A stretch of 64,000 nucleotides of DNA from Streptomyces davaonensis JCM 4913. GTDB taxonomy: Bacteria; Actinomycetota; Actinomycetes; Streptomycetales; Streptomycetaceae. Positions 17,918 through 27,347 of the stretch are shown here, piece by piece (position 1 is the stretch's first letter; each line of letters starts with the position of its first letter). The notes beneath the pieces are model-generated. The model was given only the letters and a program-made list of their open reading frames with translations. It searched no databases and was not told where the DNA came from. The DNA is taken from assembly GCF_000349325.1 (NCBI RefSeq), contig NC_020504.1, positions 4,126,053 through 4,190,052 of the forward strand, given 5' to 3'. Position numbers and translations under genes: made by a program.

Positions 17918-18433
17918 ATGGACAGGTATGTGCACCACGAACTGCGGTCCGTCATCACCGTGTTGGCCGCGGTCGCGGTCTGTGTGCCGGTGACGGTCGC
18001 CGTCCACGGGGCCCTGATCGACTCGGGTGATCTGTCGCTGTTCCTGGCCGGGCTGATCGGGTTCGCGGTGCTGTTCACGCTCGCGCAGGCGTCCCGGATC
18101 AAGTGGCTGAGCGAGGTGCTGGACTTCGAGGCGGCGGCCCCTCTGGAGGAGCCGCCGCCGGAGGTGTCCCTGCTCCGGCATCCGGTCAATCCCTGGCTGT
18201 TCGCCATCATGACGGCCGGGACCCTGGGCACCTCGCTCGCCTGGGAACCCGCGGCGGTCCTGTTCCCGCTGTGGCTGGCGGTGGCCTGGCTGGGCCAGGC
18301 CTGGCTGGCCGTCAACTGGGAGCGCGGCAACGGCAAGGTGCTGTGGCGGGGTCACGACCCGGACAAGCCCTGGCGGCTGTCCGTCAGCCCCCGGCAACTG
18401 ACTCGAACCGCCACCGGTGCACTGCCCGAGTGA
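17918..18433 (+). CDS. Small integral membrane protein, unknown function
   Basis: 171-residue protein I do not recognise. It has a short N-terminal cytoplasmic stretch, hydrophobic segments at about 13-33 and 40-60, a hydrophilic proline-rich loop (EAAAPLEEPPPEVS) and two more hydrophobic segments at about 92-135. The ATG at 17918 follows a strong GGGGAGGGG. It is 18 nt after the GH3 gene and may be cotranscribed with it. Its last 50 bp overlap the convergent 85-codon gene in antisense. Confidence 0.72.
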   Translation: MDRYVHHELRSVITVLAAVAVCVPVTVAVHGALIDSGDLSLFLAGLIGFAVLFTLAQASRIKWLSEVLDFEAAAPLEEPPPEVSLLRHPVNPWLFAIMTAGTLGTSLAWEPAAVLFPLWLAVAWLGQAWLAVNWERGNGKVLWRGHDPDKPWRLSVSPRQLTRTATGALPE

Positions 18434-18641
18434 CCAACTCACCGTCCGGCTCGGGCAGTTCGGGCAGTACGGCGGCAAAGTCGGCGTCCCACCAGGTGAT
18501 CACCAGCACCCGGTCCTCCGGCGCCCGGAAGGTCTCCCGGCGCAGCGGCGGCTCGGCGAGCCGCTGCCCCGAGACCCAGGCGAGCAGTTCCTCGCCCCGG
18601 CCCTCGGCCGCCCGCGCCTCCCACATCAACGCGACCGTCAT
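18384..18641 (-). CDS. Small conserved-looking protein coupled to tsaD
   Basis: 85-residue acidic protein ([20 protein letters not shown]... [11 protein letters not shown]) of unknown function. The pattern resembles a single small ferredoxin-like (ABM/DUF-type) fold, but the match is weak. Its ATG at 18641 overlaps the tsaD stop as ATGA, so it is translationally coupled to tsaD and probably expressed with the t6A genes. It overlaps the convergent membrane-protein gene by 50 bp. Confidence 0.68.
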   Translation of the reverse strand: MTVALMWEARAAEGRGEELLAWVSGQRLAEPPLRRETFRAPEDRVLVITWWDADFAAVLPELPEPDGELVTRAVHRWRFESVAGG

Positions 18642-19723
18642 GAGTACAGGTTCTCCTTGCTGACCTCGTGCACATGATCGTGCCCGGGGACGTGCGGGTC
18701 GGTCACCGGCAGTGAGGAGTCGGCCGACAGGTCCCAGCTGGAGGCGGCCCGGTTGCGGGCGACCATCTCCGCGCCGAGCGCGGCGACCATCGCGCCGTTG
18801 TCCGTGCACAGCTTCGGACGCGGCACCCGCAGCTCGATACCGGCGGCCTCGCAGCGATGCCGGGCCAGCTCCCGCAGCCGGGAGTTGGCGGCGACCCCGC
18901 CGCCGATCATCAGGTGGTCGACGCCCTCGTCCTTGCACGCCCGCACCGCCTTGCGGGTCAGCACGTCCACGACCGCCTCCTGGAAGGAAGCCGCCACGTC
19001 ACGCACCGGCACCTCCTCCCCCGCCGCCCGCTTCGCCTCGATCCAGCGGGCCACGGACGTCTTCAGACCGGAGAAGGAGAAGTCGTACGCCGGATCCCGG
19101 GGGCCGGTGAGCCCGCGCGGGAAGGCAATGGCCCGGGGGTCGCCCTCCTTCGCGTACCGGTCGATGACGGGGCCGCCGGGGAAGCCGAGGTTCAGCACCC
19201 GGGCGATCTTGTCGAAGGCCTCGCCGGCCGCGTCGTCGATGGTCGCGCCCATCGGGCGGACGTCGGAGGTGATGTCCGAGGACAGCAGCAGGGAGGAGTG
19301 TCCGCCGCTGACCAGCAGGGCCATCGTCGGCTCGGGCAGCGCGCCGTGCTCCAGCTGGTCCACGCAGATGTGCGAGGCGAGGTGGTTCACACCGTAGAGG
19401 GGCTTGCCGAGCGCGTAGGCGTACGCCTTGGCCGCGGAGACGCCGACGAGCAGGGCACCGGCCAGACCGGGACCTGCGGTGACCGCGATCCCGTCCAGGT
19501 CACGGGCGCTGACGCCCGCCTCCTTCAGCGCCCGGTCGATGGTCGGCACCATCGCCTCCAGGTGCGCGCGCGAGGCGACCTCGGGCACCACGCCGCCGAA
19601 GCGGGCGTGCTCGTCGACGCTGGAGGCGACCGCGTCGGCGAGCAGGGTGGTGCCGCGGACGATGCCGACGCCGGTCTCGTCGCAGGACGTCTCGATGCCG
19701 AGGACGAGGGGTTCGTCAGCCAT
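18638..19723 (-). CDS. tsaD: tRNA N6-threonylcarbamoyltransferase TsaD
   Basis: 361-residue TsaD/Kae1 enzyme that transfers threonylcarbamoyl to A37 of ANN-decoding tRNAs, together with TsaB and TsaE. The ASKHA-fold signature ([16 protein letters not shown]), the metal-binding HxxxH in [17 protein letters not shown] and [11 protein letters not shown] are all present. The ATG at 19721-19723 overlaps the rimI stop by 8 bp. tsaB-rimI-tsaD is a common actinobacterial operon. The C-terminus is followed by a coupled 85-residue gene. Confidence 0.97.
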   Translation of the reverse strand: MADEPLVLGIETSCDETGVGIVRGTTLLADAVASSVDEHARFGGVVPEVASRAHLEAMVPTIDRALKEAGVSARDLDGIAVTAGPGLAGALLVGVSAAKAYAYALGKPLYGVNHLASHICVDQLEHGALPEPTMALLVSGGHSSLLLSSDITSDVRPMGATIDDAAGEAFDKIARVLNLGFPGGPVIDRYAKEGDPRAIAFPRGLTGPRDPAYDFSFSGLKTSVARWIEAKRAAGEEVPVRDVAASFQEAVVDVLTRKAVRACKDEGVDHLMIGGGVAANSRLRELARHRCEAAGIELRVPRPKLCTDNGAMVAALGAEMVARNRAASSWDLSADSSLPVTDPHVPGHDHVHEVSKENLYS

Positions 19724-20210
19724 GGATCTCGGTTCCTTGTACAGAGGTCGAAGGGTCGTTCAGGCGCATCACGAGGGCGTCCACATTGCCGGGCTGGTAG
19801 TAGCCGCGCCGGAAGCCGATGGCCTCGAAGCCGTAGCGCTCGTAGAGCTTCTGGGCGCGGATGTTGTCGACGCGGCACTCCAGCATCACTTCGGCGCACT
19901 CGAAGGCGGTGGCCGCCCGCAGCAGCTCGGTCAGCAGCCGCCCGCCGAGGCCGGTGCCCCACTGGTCGCGGGCCACGGCGATGGTCTGGATGTCGGCGAG
20001 GTCACCGGAGGCGGCGAGCCCCGCGTACCCGACGATCCGCTCGCCCTCGACCGCGACGAGGTACCGCCGGGTCGCCTCCGCGCCGCGCGCGTGGGCCAGC
20101 TCGGACCAGAACATGCCCCGGGACCAGGCGTCCTCGGGGAACAGCTCCTTCTCGAGGCCCAGCACGGGATCGATGTCCCACCAGCGCATCTCGCGCAGCA
20201 CCGCTGTCAC
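19716..20210 (-). CDS. rimI: Ribosomal protein S18-alanine N-acetyltransferase RimI
   Basis: 164-residue GNAT acetyltransferase. The acetyl-CoA-binding signature is visible ([21 protein letters not shown]) with the C-terminal [21 protein letters not shown]. RimI acetylates the N-terminus of S18 and sometimes of other proteins. The GTG at 20210 overlaps the tsaB stop as GTGA. The gene sits between tsaB and tsaD, its usual place. Chromosomal linkage rather than motif choice separates it from other GNATs. Confidence 0.92.
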   Translation of the reverse strand: MTAVLREMRWWDIDPVLGLEKELFPEDAWSRGMFWSELAHARGAEATRRYLVAVEGERIVGYAGLAASGDLADIQTIAVARDQWGTGLGGRLLTELLRAATAFECAEVMLECRVDNIRAQKLYERYGFEAIGFRRGYYQPGNVDALVMRLNDPSTSVQGTEIHG

Positions 20211-20863
20211 TTGGGGGTGACCACCTTGTAGTTCTTGGGGACCTGGGCGTCGGGGCGGCGCAGGTACAGCGGTCTGGGCGCGGGCAGTTCCTCGCCCGCC
20301 GCGAGCCGCTCGGCGGCCAGCGCGGCGAGGGCGGCGGCCGACACGTGCTCGGGCTCGTGGGCGCTGGGGAAGGTGTCCGGGTAGAGCAGCGCGCCCGCGC
20401 CGACCGCGGGCAGTCCCGCGACCCGCTCGGCGATCTCGGCGGGACGGTCGACGGCCGGGTCGGTCAGCCGGGTGCGGGAGTCGGCATACGTCGCCCAGTA
20501 GACCTCCTTGCGCCGGGCGTCGGTGGCCACGACGAAGGGGCCCTTGTCGATGTCGGCGGCGTAGGCGAGCGCGTCCAGCGTGCACACGCCGTGCACGGGG
20601 ACGCCGAGCGCGAGCCCGAAGGTGTCGGCGGTCATCAGACCGACGCGCAGCCCGGTGTACGGGCCGGGCCCGGTCCCCACGACGACGGCGGTGACGGCGT
20701 CGAGCCTCAGCCCCGCCTCGGCGAGCACTCGGTCGACGGCCGGCAGCAGCAGCTCGCCGTGACGGCGGGCGTCCACCTGGCTCGACGAGGCGATGACGGC
20801 CGTGCCGTCGTGCAGCGCGACGGTGACGGCGGGGGTGGCGGTATCCAGAGCGAGCAAGAGCAC
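20207..20863 (-). CDS. tsaB: t6A synthesis partner protein TsaB
   Basis: 218-residue TsaB (YeaZ), the non-catalytic TsaD paralogue that scaffolds the t6A complex. The N-terminal ASKHA half is clear (LLLALDTATPAVTVALHDG, GTGPGPYTGLRVGL) and the metal ligands of TsaD are missing, as expected. The start is GTG at 20863. It is the first gene of tsaB-rimI-tsaD. It is divergent from the L,D-transpeptidase-like gene across about 110 bp. Confidence 0.95.
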   Translation of the reverse strand: MLLLALDTATPAVTVALHDGTAVIASSSQVDARRHGELLLPAVDRVLAEAGLRLDAVTAVVVGTGPGPYTGLRVGLMTADTFGLALGVPVHGVCTLDALAYAADIDKGPFVVATDARRKEVYWATYADSRTRLTDPAVDRPAEIAERVAGLPAVGAGALLYPDTFPSAHEPEHVSAAALAALAAERLAAGEELPAPRPLYLRRPDAQVPKNYKVVTPK

Positions 20864-20971
20864 GCAAACAGCCTACGGCTCCGCGCGCACGGGCACGGCC
20901 GCACCGGTGGAGCGGTCACCGGCTGCTACCGTCGCCGGGAAGCACGACGTACGGCGAAGAGGTGGGCGACG

Positions 20972-21526
20972 GTGGCAAGCAACAGCTCCGGGATCGTGGC
21001 CGGGCTGACCACGGCGGCCCTGATGACCGTGGGCTTCCTCGCCTACCAGGCCTCGGCGAGCGTCCCGTCCGAACTCCGGCAGCCGCACGAGGACAGCACG
21101 CCCGCGGGGGCCGCGTACAAGGCGCCGCGCAACAAGAAGAACCCCACCGCGCTGCCCGACGGGTCCGGCAGGGGTGAACGGGTCGTGTACTCGGTGGACG
21201 ACGACCGGGTGTGGCTGGTCGGCAAGAGCGGCAAGGTGCGGCGCACCTTCGAGGTGAGCCCCGGCACGGTCGACCCGGCGCCGGGCGCCTACACGGTCAC
21301 CTCGCGCTCGGGCAGGGTCACCGGCACCGACGGGGTCCCGGTCGAGCACGTGGTCCGCTTCACCAGCGTCGGCGGCGTGTCCGTCGGCTTCAGCGCGGCC
21401 GTGGACGACACGCCCCCGAAGCAGAACGCACCGAAGCTCACCGGCGGCATCCGCGAATCCCGCGCGGACGGCGACGCGCTGTGGGACTTCGCGACGATCG
21501 GCCACAAGGTCGTCGTGATCCGCTGA
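20972..21526 (+). CDS. L,D-transpeptidase-like exported protein lacking the catalytic Cys
   Basis: 184-residue protein with an N-terminal hydrophobic segment (about 8-30) and a C-terminal region that follows the YkuD (L,D-transpeptidase) pattern: VVYSVDDDRVWLVGKSGKV, then a GAYTVTSRSG block where the family has TPTGTFTV, then TGGIRESRADGDALWDFATIGHKVVVI. In active enzymes that last block reads as a GCIR motif with catalytic Cys; here the position is Gly (GGIR) and the upstream His-Gly motif is absent. It is probably a non-catalytic surface protein. The GTG at 20972 follows GAGG. Confidence 0.7.
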   Translation: MASNSSGIVAGLTTAALMTVGFLAYQASASVPSELRQPHEDSTPAGAAYKAPRNKKNPTALPDGSGRGERVVYSVDDDRVWLVGKSGKVRRTFEVSPGTVDPAPGAYTVTSRSGRVTGTDGVPVEHVVRFTSVGGVSVGFSAAVDDTPPKQNAPKLTGGIRESRADGDALWDFATIGHKVVVIR

Positions 21527-21530
21527 GCCG

Positions 21531-21689
21531 TCAGGCCGCTCTGCGCTCCCGCGCCTGCGGAGCCCTGGGTTCCGGCGCGCGCGGCGGGGTCGATACGGCG
21601 GTTGCCGCGGCGCAGGACGCCAGCAGATCGCGCATGGACGGCGGGCGCGGCGGACGCGACGGGTTCGCGTCCCGGTCCGTGACCGACAT
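21531..21689 (-). CDS. 52-residue peptide downstream of an iron box
   Basis: Short gene (MSVTDRDANPSRPPRPPSMRD... RERRAA) with a perfect AGGAGG ribosome-binding site 7 nt before its ATG at 21689, which strongly supports translation. The product is rich in Pro, Arg and Ala, with a small central apolar patch (LLASCAAATAV) and one cysteine. I do not recognise a function. An iron-box-like inverted repeat lies about 31 nt upstream, so expression may respond to iron through a DmdR/IdeR regulator. It ends 4 nt from the convergent transpeptidase-like gene. Confidence 0.68.
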   Translation of the reverse strand: MSVTDRDANPSRPPRPPSMRDLLASCAAATAVSTPPRAPEPRAPQARERRAA

Positions 21690-21720
21690 GGACGCCTCCT
21701 GAAAGCCGGGGGCGGACGAA

Positions 21721-21736
21721 GTTAGGCACACCTAAC
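21721..21736. promoter_or_regulatory. Iron box (DmdR/IdeR-type operator)
   Basis: GTTAGGCACACCTAAC is a perfect inverted repeat with a 4-nt centre. It carries the TTAGG-N4-CCTAA core of the actinobacterial iron box and matches 14 of the 19 consensus positions as I remember it. It lies in the gap between tsaE and the 52-residue gene, in promoter position for the latter. Confidence 0.7.
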
Positions 21737-21849
21737 TACGGGCTGGGTACCATGTGACCACGCCCGGGACAACAAACGCAATATCTTGCCGACGTCTTGT
21801 CGGAATGGTGTCCGGAGTTGTTCGGGGACGCCTCGGACCGGGCGGCGGC

Positions 21850-22362
21850 TCAGGCGGACAGCGCCGCGAGACCGGCTTCCGCCCAGCGCTCCCCGAGCCC
21901 GGTCACCGTCACATGCCGTACCTCGTCCGTGGTGTCGCCGACGGCCCGGTGGATGACGAGCTGGAGCCGGTCCTCGGTCAGCTCCTCGACCTTGCCCTCG
22001 CCCCACTCCACGACGATCACCGAGTCGGGCAGCGAGACATCGAGGTCGAGGTCCTCCATCTCGTCCAGGCCGCCGCCCAGCCGGTAGGCGTCGACGTGGA
22101 CCAGCGGCGGACCGTCCCCGAGCGAGGGGTGCACCCGGGCGATCACGAAGGTCGGCGAGGTGACGGCGCCCCGGACCCCGAGCCCCTCGCCGAGCCCCCG
22201 GGTCAGCGTCGTCTTGCCCGCGCCGAGCTCCCCGCTGAGCATCACGAGGTCACCGGCGCGCAGCAGCTTGGCGAGACGGCGGCCGAGCTCCCGCATCTGC
22301 TCGGGAGAGGTGACGGTCAGCTCGGTCTCAGCCTGGTTGTGCGGTGCTGCTTCCATAGCCAC
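21850..22362 (-). CDS. tsaE: t6A synthesis ATPase TsaE
   Basis: 170-residue P-loop ATPase that regulates the TsaB-TsaD complex. Walker A is GELGAGKTT at about 44-52; [14 protein letters not shown] and VVEWGEG follow in the family order. Two in-frame starts are possible: GTG at 22362 and ATG at 22356. The start region overlaps the hydrolase gene by about 35 bp, indicating cotranscription from alr through the hydrolase to tsaE. Confidence 0.95.
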   Translation of the reverse strand: MAMEAAPHNQAETELTVTSPEQMRELGRRLAKLLRAGDLVMLSGELGAGKTTLTRGLGEGLGVRGAVTSPTFVIARVHPSLGDGPPLVHVDAYRLGGGLDEMEDLDLDVSLPDSVIVVEWGEGKVEELTEDRLQLVIHRAVGDTTDEVRHVTVTGLGERWAEAGLAALSA

Positions 22363-23545
22363 CCACGGTAGCGCCCGCGGGGACCGCTCCCGCGCGGGTG
22401 AGCAGGTCGGCGAGACGGTCGGTCACCACTTCGGGGTGTTCCAGCATCACCAGATGCCCGGCGTCCGGAACGAGCACCAGCTCGGCGTCGGGCAGCAGAT
22501 CGGCGATGGCCTCGCTGTGCTCGCTGGGGGTGACCAGGTCCTTGACCCCGGCCAGCACCAGCACCGGCAGCTGGGCGAAGTGGGCGAGCGCCTCGGTCTT
22601 GTCGTGGTCGGCGAAGGCCGGGTAGTACTCGGCGACCACGTCGATCGGCGTGGCCTCGATCATCCGTTCGGCGAACCGCGCCACCGCCGGGTCGACGTCC
22701 CGGGAGGCGAACGAGTACCGCTTGATGATCCCCGCGAACAGGTCCGCGGTCGCCCGGCGCCCCCGTTCCACCAGCTCCGCCCGCTGACCGAGCGCCTTCA
22801 GCACGCCCGGCAGCACGCGCCGTACGGCGTTGACACCGGCGACGGGCAACCCGAAGTTGACCTCGCCGAGCTTCCCCGAGGACGTGCCGACGAGGGCGAC
22901 GGCGACGACCCGGTCGCGGATCAGCTCGGGGTACTGGTCGGCCAGCGCCATCACGGTCATGCCGCCCATGGAGTGCCCGACGAGCACGATCGGCCCCTCC
23001 GGCACCGTCGCGTCGATGACCGCCTTCAGATCCCGCCCGAGCTGCTCGATGTCGACCGGCACCCCGTCCTGGACCTGCGCCACCCCGCGCTCCGACCGGC
23101 CGTGGCTGCGCTGGTCCCAGTGCACCGTCCGTACGACGCCGCGGAGCGCCGCCCGCTGGAAGTGCCAGGAGTCCTGGCTGAGGCAGTAGCCGTGGCTGAA
23201 CACGACGGTGACCGGGGCCGGGGCCTTGCGGCCGAAGAGACGGCGCCGGCGGGGAGCGGGGCCGCCCTCGGGCTCGACGTCGTCGACCTCGTAGTACAGC
23301 TCGGTGCCGTCGTCGGACCGCGCCTTTCCGGGCATGCCGCGCAGCGAGCCGTACGGGCCCGCCGAGTCGAGCGCGAGGCGGGCCTTCTGCCGCATCCCCC
23401 GGCCGACGGTGAGCCGCTCTATGGCGACACCGGCCGCGGCGCCCGCGGCGACCACGCCTATCGCGGCGCCCGCGATACCGGTCGCGCGGCGCCAGTTCCC
23501 GGCGGAGGCGACGGCCGCGACGGCCTCCGCACTGCTCTCGCTCAC
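22328..23545 (-). CDS. Alpha/beta hydrolase, membrane-associated
   Basis: 405-residue alpha/beta-hydrolase. One hydrophobic segment near residues 22-45 suggests membrane attachment. The hydrolase core has [13 protein letters not shown] (oxyanion region), the nucleophile elbow GHSMGG, and the histidine in [11 protein letters not shown]. The substrate is unknown. The gene lies 21 nt after alr and overlaps tsaE, an arrangement I remember as conserved in Streptomyces. The GTG start at 23545 follows AGAGGAG. Confidence 0.86.
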   Translation of the reverse strand: MSESSAEAVAAVASAGNWRRATGIAGAAIGVVAAGAAAGVAIERLTVGRGMRQKARLALDSAGPYGSLRGMPGKARSDDGTELYYEVDDVEPEGGPAPRRRRLFGRKAPAPVTVVFSHGYCLSQDSWHFQRAALRGVVRTVHWDQRSHGRSERGVAQVQDGVPVDIEQLGRDLKAVIDATVPEGPIVLVGHSMGGMTVMALADQYPELIRDRVVAVALVGTSSGKLGEVNFGLPVAGVNAVRRVLPGVLKALGQRAELVERGRRATADLFAGIIKRYSFASRDVDPAVARFAERMIEATPIDVVAEYYPAFADHDKTEALAHFAQLPVLVLAGVKDLVTPSEHSEAIADLLPDAELVLVPDAGHLVMLEHPEVVTDRLADLLTRAGAVPAGATVGGYGSSTAQPG

Positions 23546-23566
23546 GTACCGCTCCTCTTCGCAGGA

Positions 23567-24751
23567 CTAGGGGGTGTCAGCCTGGCCCTCGTTCACATAG
23601 ACGCGGGGAACACGGGATCCGATCCGGGTGACGATTTCGTACGCGATGGTGCCGGCGGCCTGCGCCCAGTCCTCGGCGGTGGGCTCACCGCCGTCGCCGG
23701 GCCCGAACAGCACCGCGCGCTCCCCCGGCTCGGGTTCGTCGCCGCCCAGGTCCACGATGAACTGGTCCATCGCGACCCGTCCGGCGATCGTCCGCCACTT
23801 GCCGCCGACCAGGACCGGACCGGCGGAGGAGGCGTGCCGCGGGACACCGTCCGCATACCCGACGGGGATGAGTCCAAGGGTGGTCTCACCCGCGGTCGTG
23901 TACTTGTGCCCGTAGCTGACGCCGTGACCGCCGGGCACGTGCTTGACCAGGGCGACGGACGCGGACAGCGTCATCACCGGCCGCAGCCCGAAGTCGGCGG
24001 GGGCGCCCAGTTCGGGGCTGGGCGAGATGCCGTAAAGGGCGATACCGGTGCGTACCAGGTCGAAGTGGCTGTCCGGACGGGTCAGGGTGGCGGGCGAGTT
24101 GGCGATGTGCCGCACCTCGGGGCGTGCACCCTGCTCCTCGGCGTACGCGATCATCTCGCGGAAGCGGTCGAGCTGGGCGTCGATGGAGGGGTGCCCGGGT
24201 TCGTCGGCGCAGGCGAAGTGCGACCAGAGCCCGGTGATCCGGATGAGTCCCGCGCCCTCGGCGGCGAGCGCCTCGCGGACCAGCTCGGCCCAGTCGTCGC
24301 CGGGCTGGCAGCCGCCGCGGCCGAGGCCGCTGTCGGCCTTGAGCTGCACGCGCGCGGGGAGCCCGGCCTCGCGGGCGGCGGCGGTGACCTCTTCGAGGGC
24401 CCACATCCCGCTCACCGACACGTCGAGACGGGCGTCGATCGCCTCCCGCCAGGGTCCACCCGGCGTCCACAGCCAGCACATGATCCGCACGTCGTCCGGC
24501 AGCCCCCCATTGGCCCTCAGCACGAGGGCCTCCTCGGGAGTGGCGGTGCCCAGCCAGCTCGCCCCCGCCTCGACGGCCGCGCGGGCACACTGCGCCGCGC
24601 CGTGGCCGTAGCCGTCGGACTTCACGACGGCCATCAGCTCGGCGCCCGGCGCGAGGGCGCGCAGGGCCCGCACATTGGCGCGCACGGCGGCCAGATCGAT
24701 CTCGGCGCGGGCCCGCAGGGGCGCGGTCCGCAGGGCAGCAGTTTCAGTCAT
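23567..24751 (-). CDS. alr: Alanine racemase
   Basis: 394-residue PLP enzyme that makes D-alanine for peptidoglycan. The PLP lysine is K44 in [11 protein letters not shown]. The second catalytic residue is the tyrosine in [11 protein letters not shown]. Typical Alr blocks are present ([21 protein letters not shown]). The ATG at 24751 starts MTETAALRT. It is the first gene of alr-hydrolase-tsaE and is divergent from acpS across 117 bp. Confidence 0.96.
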   Translation of the reverse strand: MTETAALRTAPLRARAEIDLAAVRANVRALRALAPGAELMAVVKSDGYGHGAAQCARAAVEAGASWLGTATPEEALVLRANGGLPDDVRIMCWLWTPGGPWREAIDARLDVSVSGMWALEEVTAAAREAGLPARVQLKADSGLGRGGCQPGDDWAELVREALAAEGAGLIRITGLWSHFACADEPGHPSIDAQLDRFREMIAYAEEQGARPEVRHIANSPATLTRPDSHFDLVRTGIALYGISPSPELGAPADFGLRPVMTLSASVALVKHVPGGHGVSYGHKYTTAGETTLGLIPVGYADGVPRHASSAGPVLVGGKWRTIAGRVAMDQFIVDLGGDEPEPGERAVLFGPGDGGEPTAEDWAQAAGTIAYEIVTRIGSRVPRVYVNEGQADTP

Positions 24752-24868
24752 GGCGCCCCCAGTGTCTCAGAGGGGTCCGACAGCCCGGCCGAGCCCTGTG
24801 GCTGCGGGGGCGTGCCGAGTGACGGGGGTCACCCGGACGTAGGACACACCGGTCATAGGGTGCTCGGC

Positions 24869-25240
24869 ATGAGCATCATCGGGGTCGGTATCGACGTGGC
24901 GGAGATCGACCGGTTCGCGGCGTCCCTGGAGCGTACGCCGGGCATGGCCGGGCGGCTGTTCCTGGACAGCGAGTTGTGGCTGCCGAGCGGGGAACGGCGC
25001 GGGGTCGCCTCGCTGGCCGCGCGGTTCGCGGCGAAGGAGGCGCTGGCCAAGGCGCTCGGCGCCCCCGCGGGACTGCACTGGACGGACGCGGAGGTGTACG
25101 TCGAGGACAGCGGGCAGCCGCGGCTGCGGGTGACGGGGACGGTGGCGGCCCGGGCGGCGGAACTCGGGGTGCGGTCCTGGCATGTGTCGCTCAGTCATGA
25201 CGCGGGCGTGGCCTCCGCGGTGGTGGTCGCGGAAGGCTGA
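24869..25240 (+). CDS. acpS: Holo-[acyl-carrier-protein] synthase AcpS
   Basis: 123-residue phosphopantetheinyl transferase that activates acyl carrier proteins by transferring 4'-phosphopantetheine from CoA. The metal-binding aspartate lies in [13 protein letters not shown] (D9) and the glutamate in [32 protein letters not shown] ends the protein as in the family. The ATG at 24869 is correct by homology; the open frame upstream is antisense to alr. It is followed 22 nt later by nnrD, probably one operon. Confidence 0.95.
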   Translation: MSIIGVGIDVAEIDRFAASLERTPGMAGRLFLDSELWLPSGERRGVASLAARFAAKEALAKALGAPAGLHWTDAEVYVEDSGQPRLRVTGTVAARAAELGVRSWHVSLSHDAGVASAVVVAEG

Positions 25241-25262
25241 GGGGCACGAGAGACTCGACCCC

Positions 25263-26702
25263 ATGCGGACTGCGTACAGCGTGGAGACGGTCAGGGCGGC
25301 GGAACGGCGACTGATGGCGCGGCTGCCCGAGGGCACGCTGATGCAGCGGGCGGCGGCCGGACTCGCCGCGGCCTCGGCCGACCTGCTCGGCCGGGTGTAC
25401 GGCAGCCGCGTCGTGCTGCTGATCGGCAGCGGCGACAACGGCGGCGACGCCCTGTACGCGGGGGCCCGCCTGGCCCGCCGCGGCGCGGGGGTGACCGCGG
25501 TCCTGCTGGCGCCGGAGCGGGCACACGCGGGCGGGCTCGCGGCGCTGCACAGGGCGGGCGGGACGACGGTGGAAGGCGCGGCGGACCGCACCGCGGCCGA
25601 GGCGCTGATCGAGCGGGCCCACCTGGTCCTGGACGGCATCGTGGGCATCGGCGGCAAAGGCGGGCTACGGCCGGACGCGGCTGCCCTCGCCGAGGCCGCC
25701 GAGCGGTCCCGGGCCGCCGTCGTCGCCGTAGACCTGCCGAGCGGCGTCGACGCGGACACCGGGCGGGTCCACGGCGCCGCGATCCGCGCCGACCTCACCG
25801 TCACCTTCGGCACCCACAAGCCGGGGCTGCTGATCGACCCGGCGCGGGACTTCGCGGGCACGGTCCGCCTGGTCGACATCGGCCTCGATCTGCCGGAGGA
25901 ACCCGCGCTGGAGGCCCTTCAGCACGCGGACGTGGCCCGGCTGCTGCCGGTGCCGGGCCCGGAGAGCGACAAGTACCGGCGGGGCGTGGTCGGCATCGCC
26001 GCCGGTTCCGCGCGCTACCCGGGGGCCGCGGTGCTGGCGGTGGCGGGCGCGCTGCACGGCGGCGCCGGAGCCGTGCGGTACGTCGGACCGGCCGGGGACG
26101 CGGTGCTCGCCCGCTTCCCGGAGACCCTGGTGTCGGACCGGGGCCCCGGCAAGGCGGGCCGGGTGCAGGCCTGGGTGGTCGGACCGGGCGCCGGGGACGA
26201 CGCGGCGACGGTGGCGCAGGTGCTGGAGGCGGACGTACCCGTACTGATCGACGCGGACGGACTCCGGCTCGCGGACCGGGACACGGTACGGGCGCGTACG
26301 GCACCGACGCTGATGACGCCGCACGCCGGGGAGGCGGCGGCGCTGCTGGGTGTCGCGCGCGAGGAGGTCGAGGGCGCCCGGCTGGCGGCGGTACGGGAGC
26401 TGGCGGGCCGGTACCGGGCGACGGTGCTGCTCAAGGGCTCGACGACCCTGGTGGCGGCGGAGGAGGGGGCGGTGCGGGTGAACGCGACCGGCACCTCCTG
26501 GCTGGCCACGGCGGGCAGCGGGGACGTGCTGTCGGGCCTGGCCGGATCGCTGCTGGCCGCGGGGCTCCCGGCGCGGGACGCGGGGAGCGCGGCGGCGTAT
26601 CTGCACGGGCTGGCCGGGCGGTACGCGGCGGACGGGGCACCCGTGGGGGCGCAGGACGTGGCGACGGCGATCGTGCGGGCCTGGCGGGACGTCCGGGGCT
26701 GA
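25263..26702 (+). CDS. nnrD: Bifunctional NAD(P)H-hydrate repair enzyme Nnr
   Basis: 479-residue fusion that repairs damaged NAD(P)H. The N-terminal epimerase domain (about 1-215) shows GSGDNGGDALYAGARLA. The C-terminal ADP/ATP-dependent dehydratase (about 235-479) has the ribokinase-like fold, with TPHAGEAAALLG and the nucleotide-binding TAGSGDVLSGLAGSLLA. The ATG at 25263 starts MRTAYSVETVRAAE. It follows acpS by 22 nt and ends inside a strong hairpin. Confidence 0.95.
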   Translation: MRTAYSVETVRAAERRLMARLPEGTLMQRAAAGLAAASADLLGRVYGSRVVLLIGSGDNGGDALYAGARLARRGAGVTAVLLAPERAHAGGLAALHRAGGTTVEGAADRTAAEALIERAHLVLDGIVGIGGKGGLRPDAAALAEAAERSRAAVVAVDLPSGVDADTGRVHGAAIRADLTVTFGTHKPGLLIDPARDFAGTVRLVDIGLDLPEEPALEALQHADVARLLPVPGPESDKYRRGVVGIAAGSARYPGAAVLAVAGALHGGAGAVRYVGPAGDAVLARFPETLVSDRGPGKAGRVQAWVVGPGAGDDAATVAQVLEADVPVLIDADGLRLADRDTVRARTAPTLMTPHAGEAAALLGVAREEVEGARLAAVRELAGRYRATVLLKGSTTLVAAEEGAVRVNATGTSWLATAGSGDVLSGLAGSLLAAGLPARDAGSAAAYLHGLAGRYAADGAPVGAQDVATAIVRAWRDVRG

Positions 26703-26715
26703 GCCCGGACGTCCC
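26686..26715. terminator. Bidirectional terminator after nnrD
   Basis: GGGACGTCCGGG (26686-26697) pairs perfectly with CCCGGACGTCCC (26704-26715). The loop contains the nnrD stop codon. It serves nnrD and the convergent lectin gene. Confidence 0.85.
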
Positions 26716-26735
26716 TGATCACCCGCGGGAGACGG

Positions 26736-27236
26736 TCAGTAGTACCAACGCTGGTCGTAGTTGAGGCTGCAATTCCACAGGATCAGCTCGACGCCGTTGG
26801 CGGTGCTGGAGTTGGGGACGGCGAGGCAGAGGTCCGCGTACATGCTGCGCAGCCGGCCGATGCTGTCGTGGATCCAGAGGTCGGTCTCGGACGGCGGGTT
26901 GGCCGAGCTGCAACCGAACTGGAACGGCTTGGAACCGGGCGTGACGCTGCCGACGACCAGGCACTTGCCGCTGTTCTGGTTGACCAGCCGGACCCGGTTG
27001 TCCGCCTCCTGGCGCAGCTCCCAACGCTGGTCGGTGTTGCCCGTGCACTGCCACTGGACCGGAACCACGCCGTTGCTCTCGCTGGAGCCGGGAATGGCAA
27101 GGCACTTGATGGAGTTACGGTTCGTCAGTTCGAGGTAGGTCACGGCCTGGGCCTGGGACTGCGTCACGGCCAGAACGGAGACGAGCGCGAGCAGCAGAAC
27201 GCCGAGTCTCCGCGCCGCCTTCAGGGCAACGGTCAT
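26736..27236 (-). CDS. Secreted ricin-type beta-trefoil lectin
   Basis: 166-residue secreted protein. A signal peptide (about 1-30, ending QSQAQA) precedes one beta-trefoil lectin unit (CBM13-like) with repeating QRW motifs (NTDQRWELR, YDQRWYY) and paired cysteines. No catalytic domain is attached, so it is probably a free sugar-binding protein or a wall-associated lectin. The ATG at 27236 follows GGAGTG. The ligand sugar is unknown. Confidence 0.85.
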   Translation of the reverse strand: MTVALKAARRLGVLLLALVSVLAVTQSQAQAVTYLELTNRNSIKCLAIPGSSESNGVVPVQWQCTGNTDQRWELRQEADNRVRLVNQNSGKCLVVGSVTPGSKPFQFGCSSANPPSETDLWIHDSIGRLRSMYADLCLAVPNSSTANGVELILWNCSLNYDQRWYY

Positions 27237-27347
27237 GTGTCACTCCAGAATCAGGGGTCACACCGGTCACTCACCGGCGGCACACCCTGACACCCCTGGC
27301 CGAACTCCCGTAGAACTCTTGGCCAACGCTTAACGACGCGGTGATCT

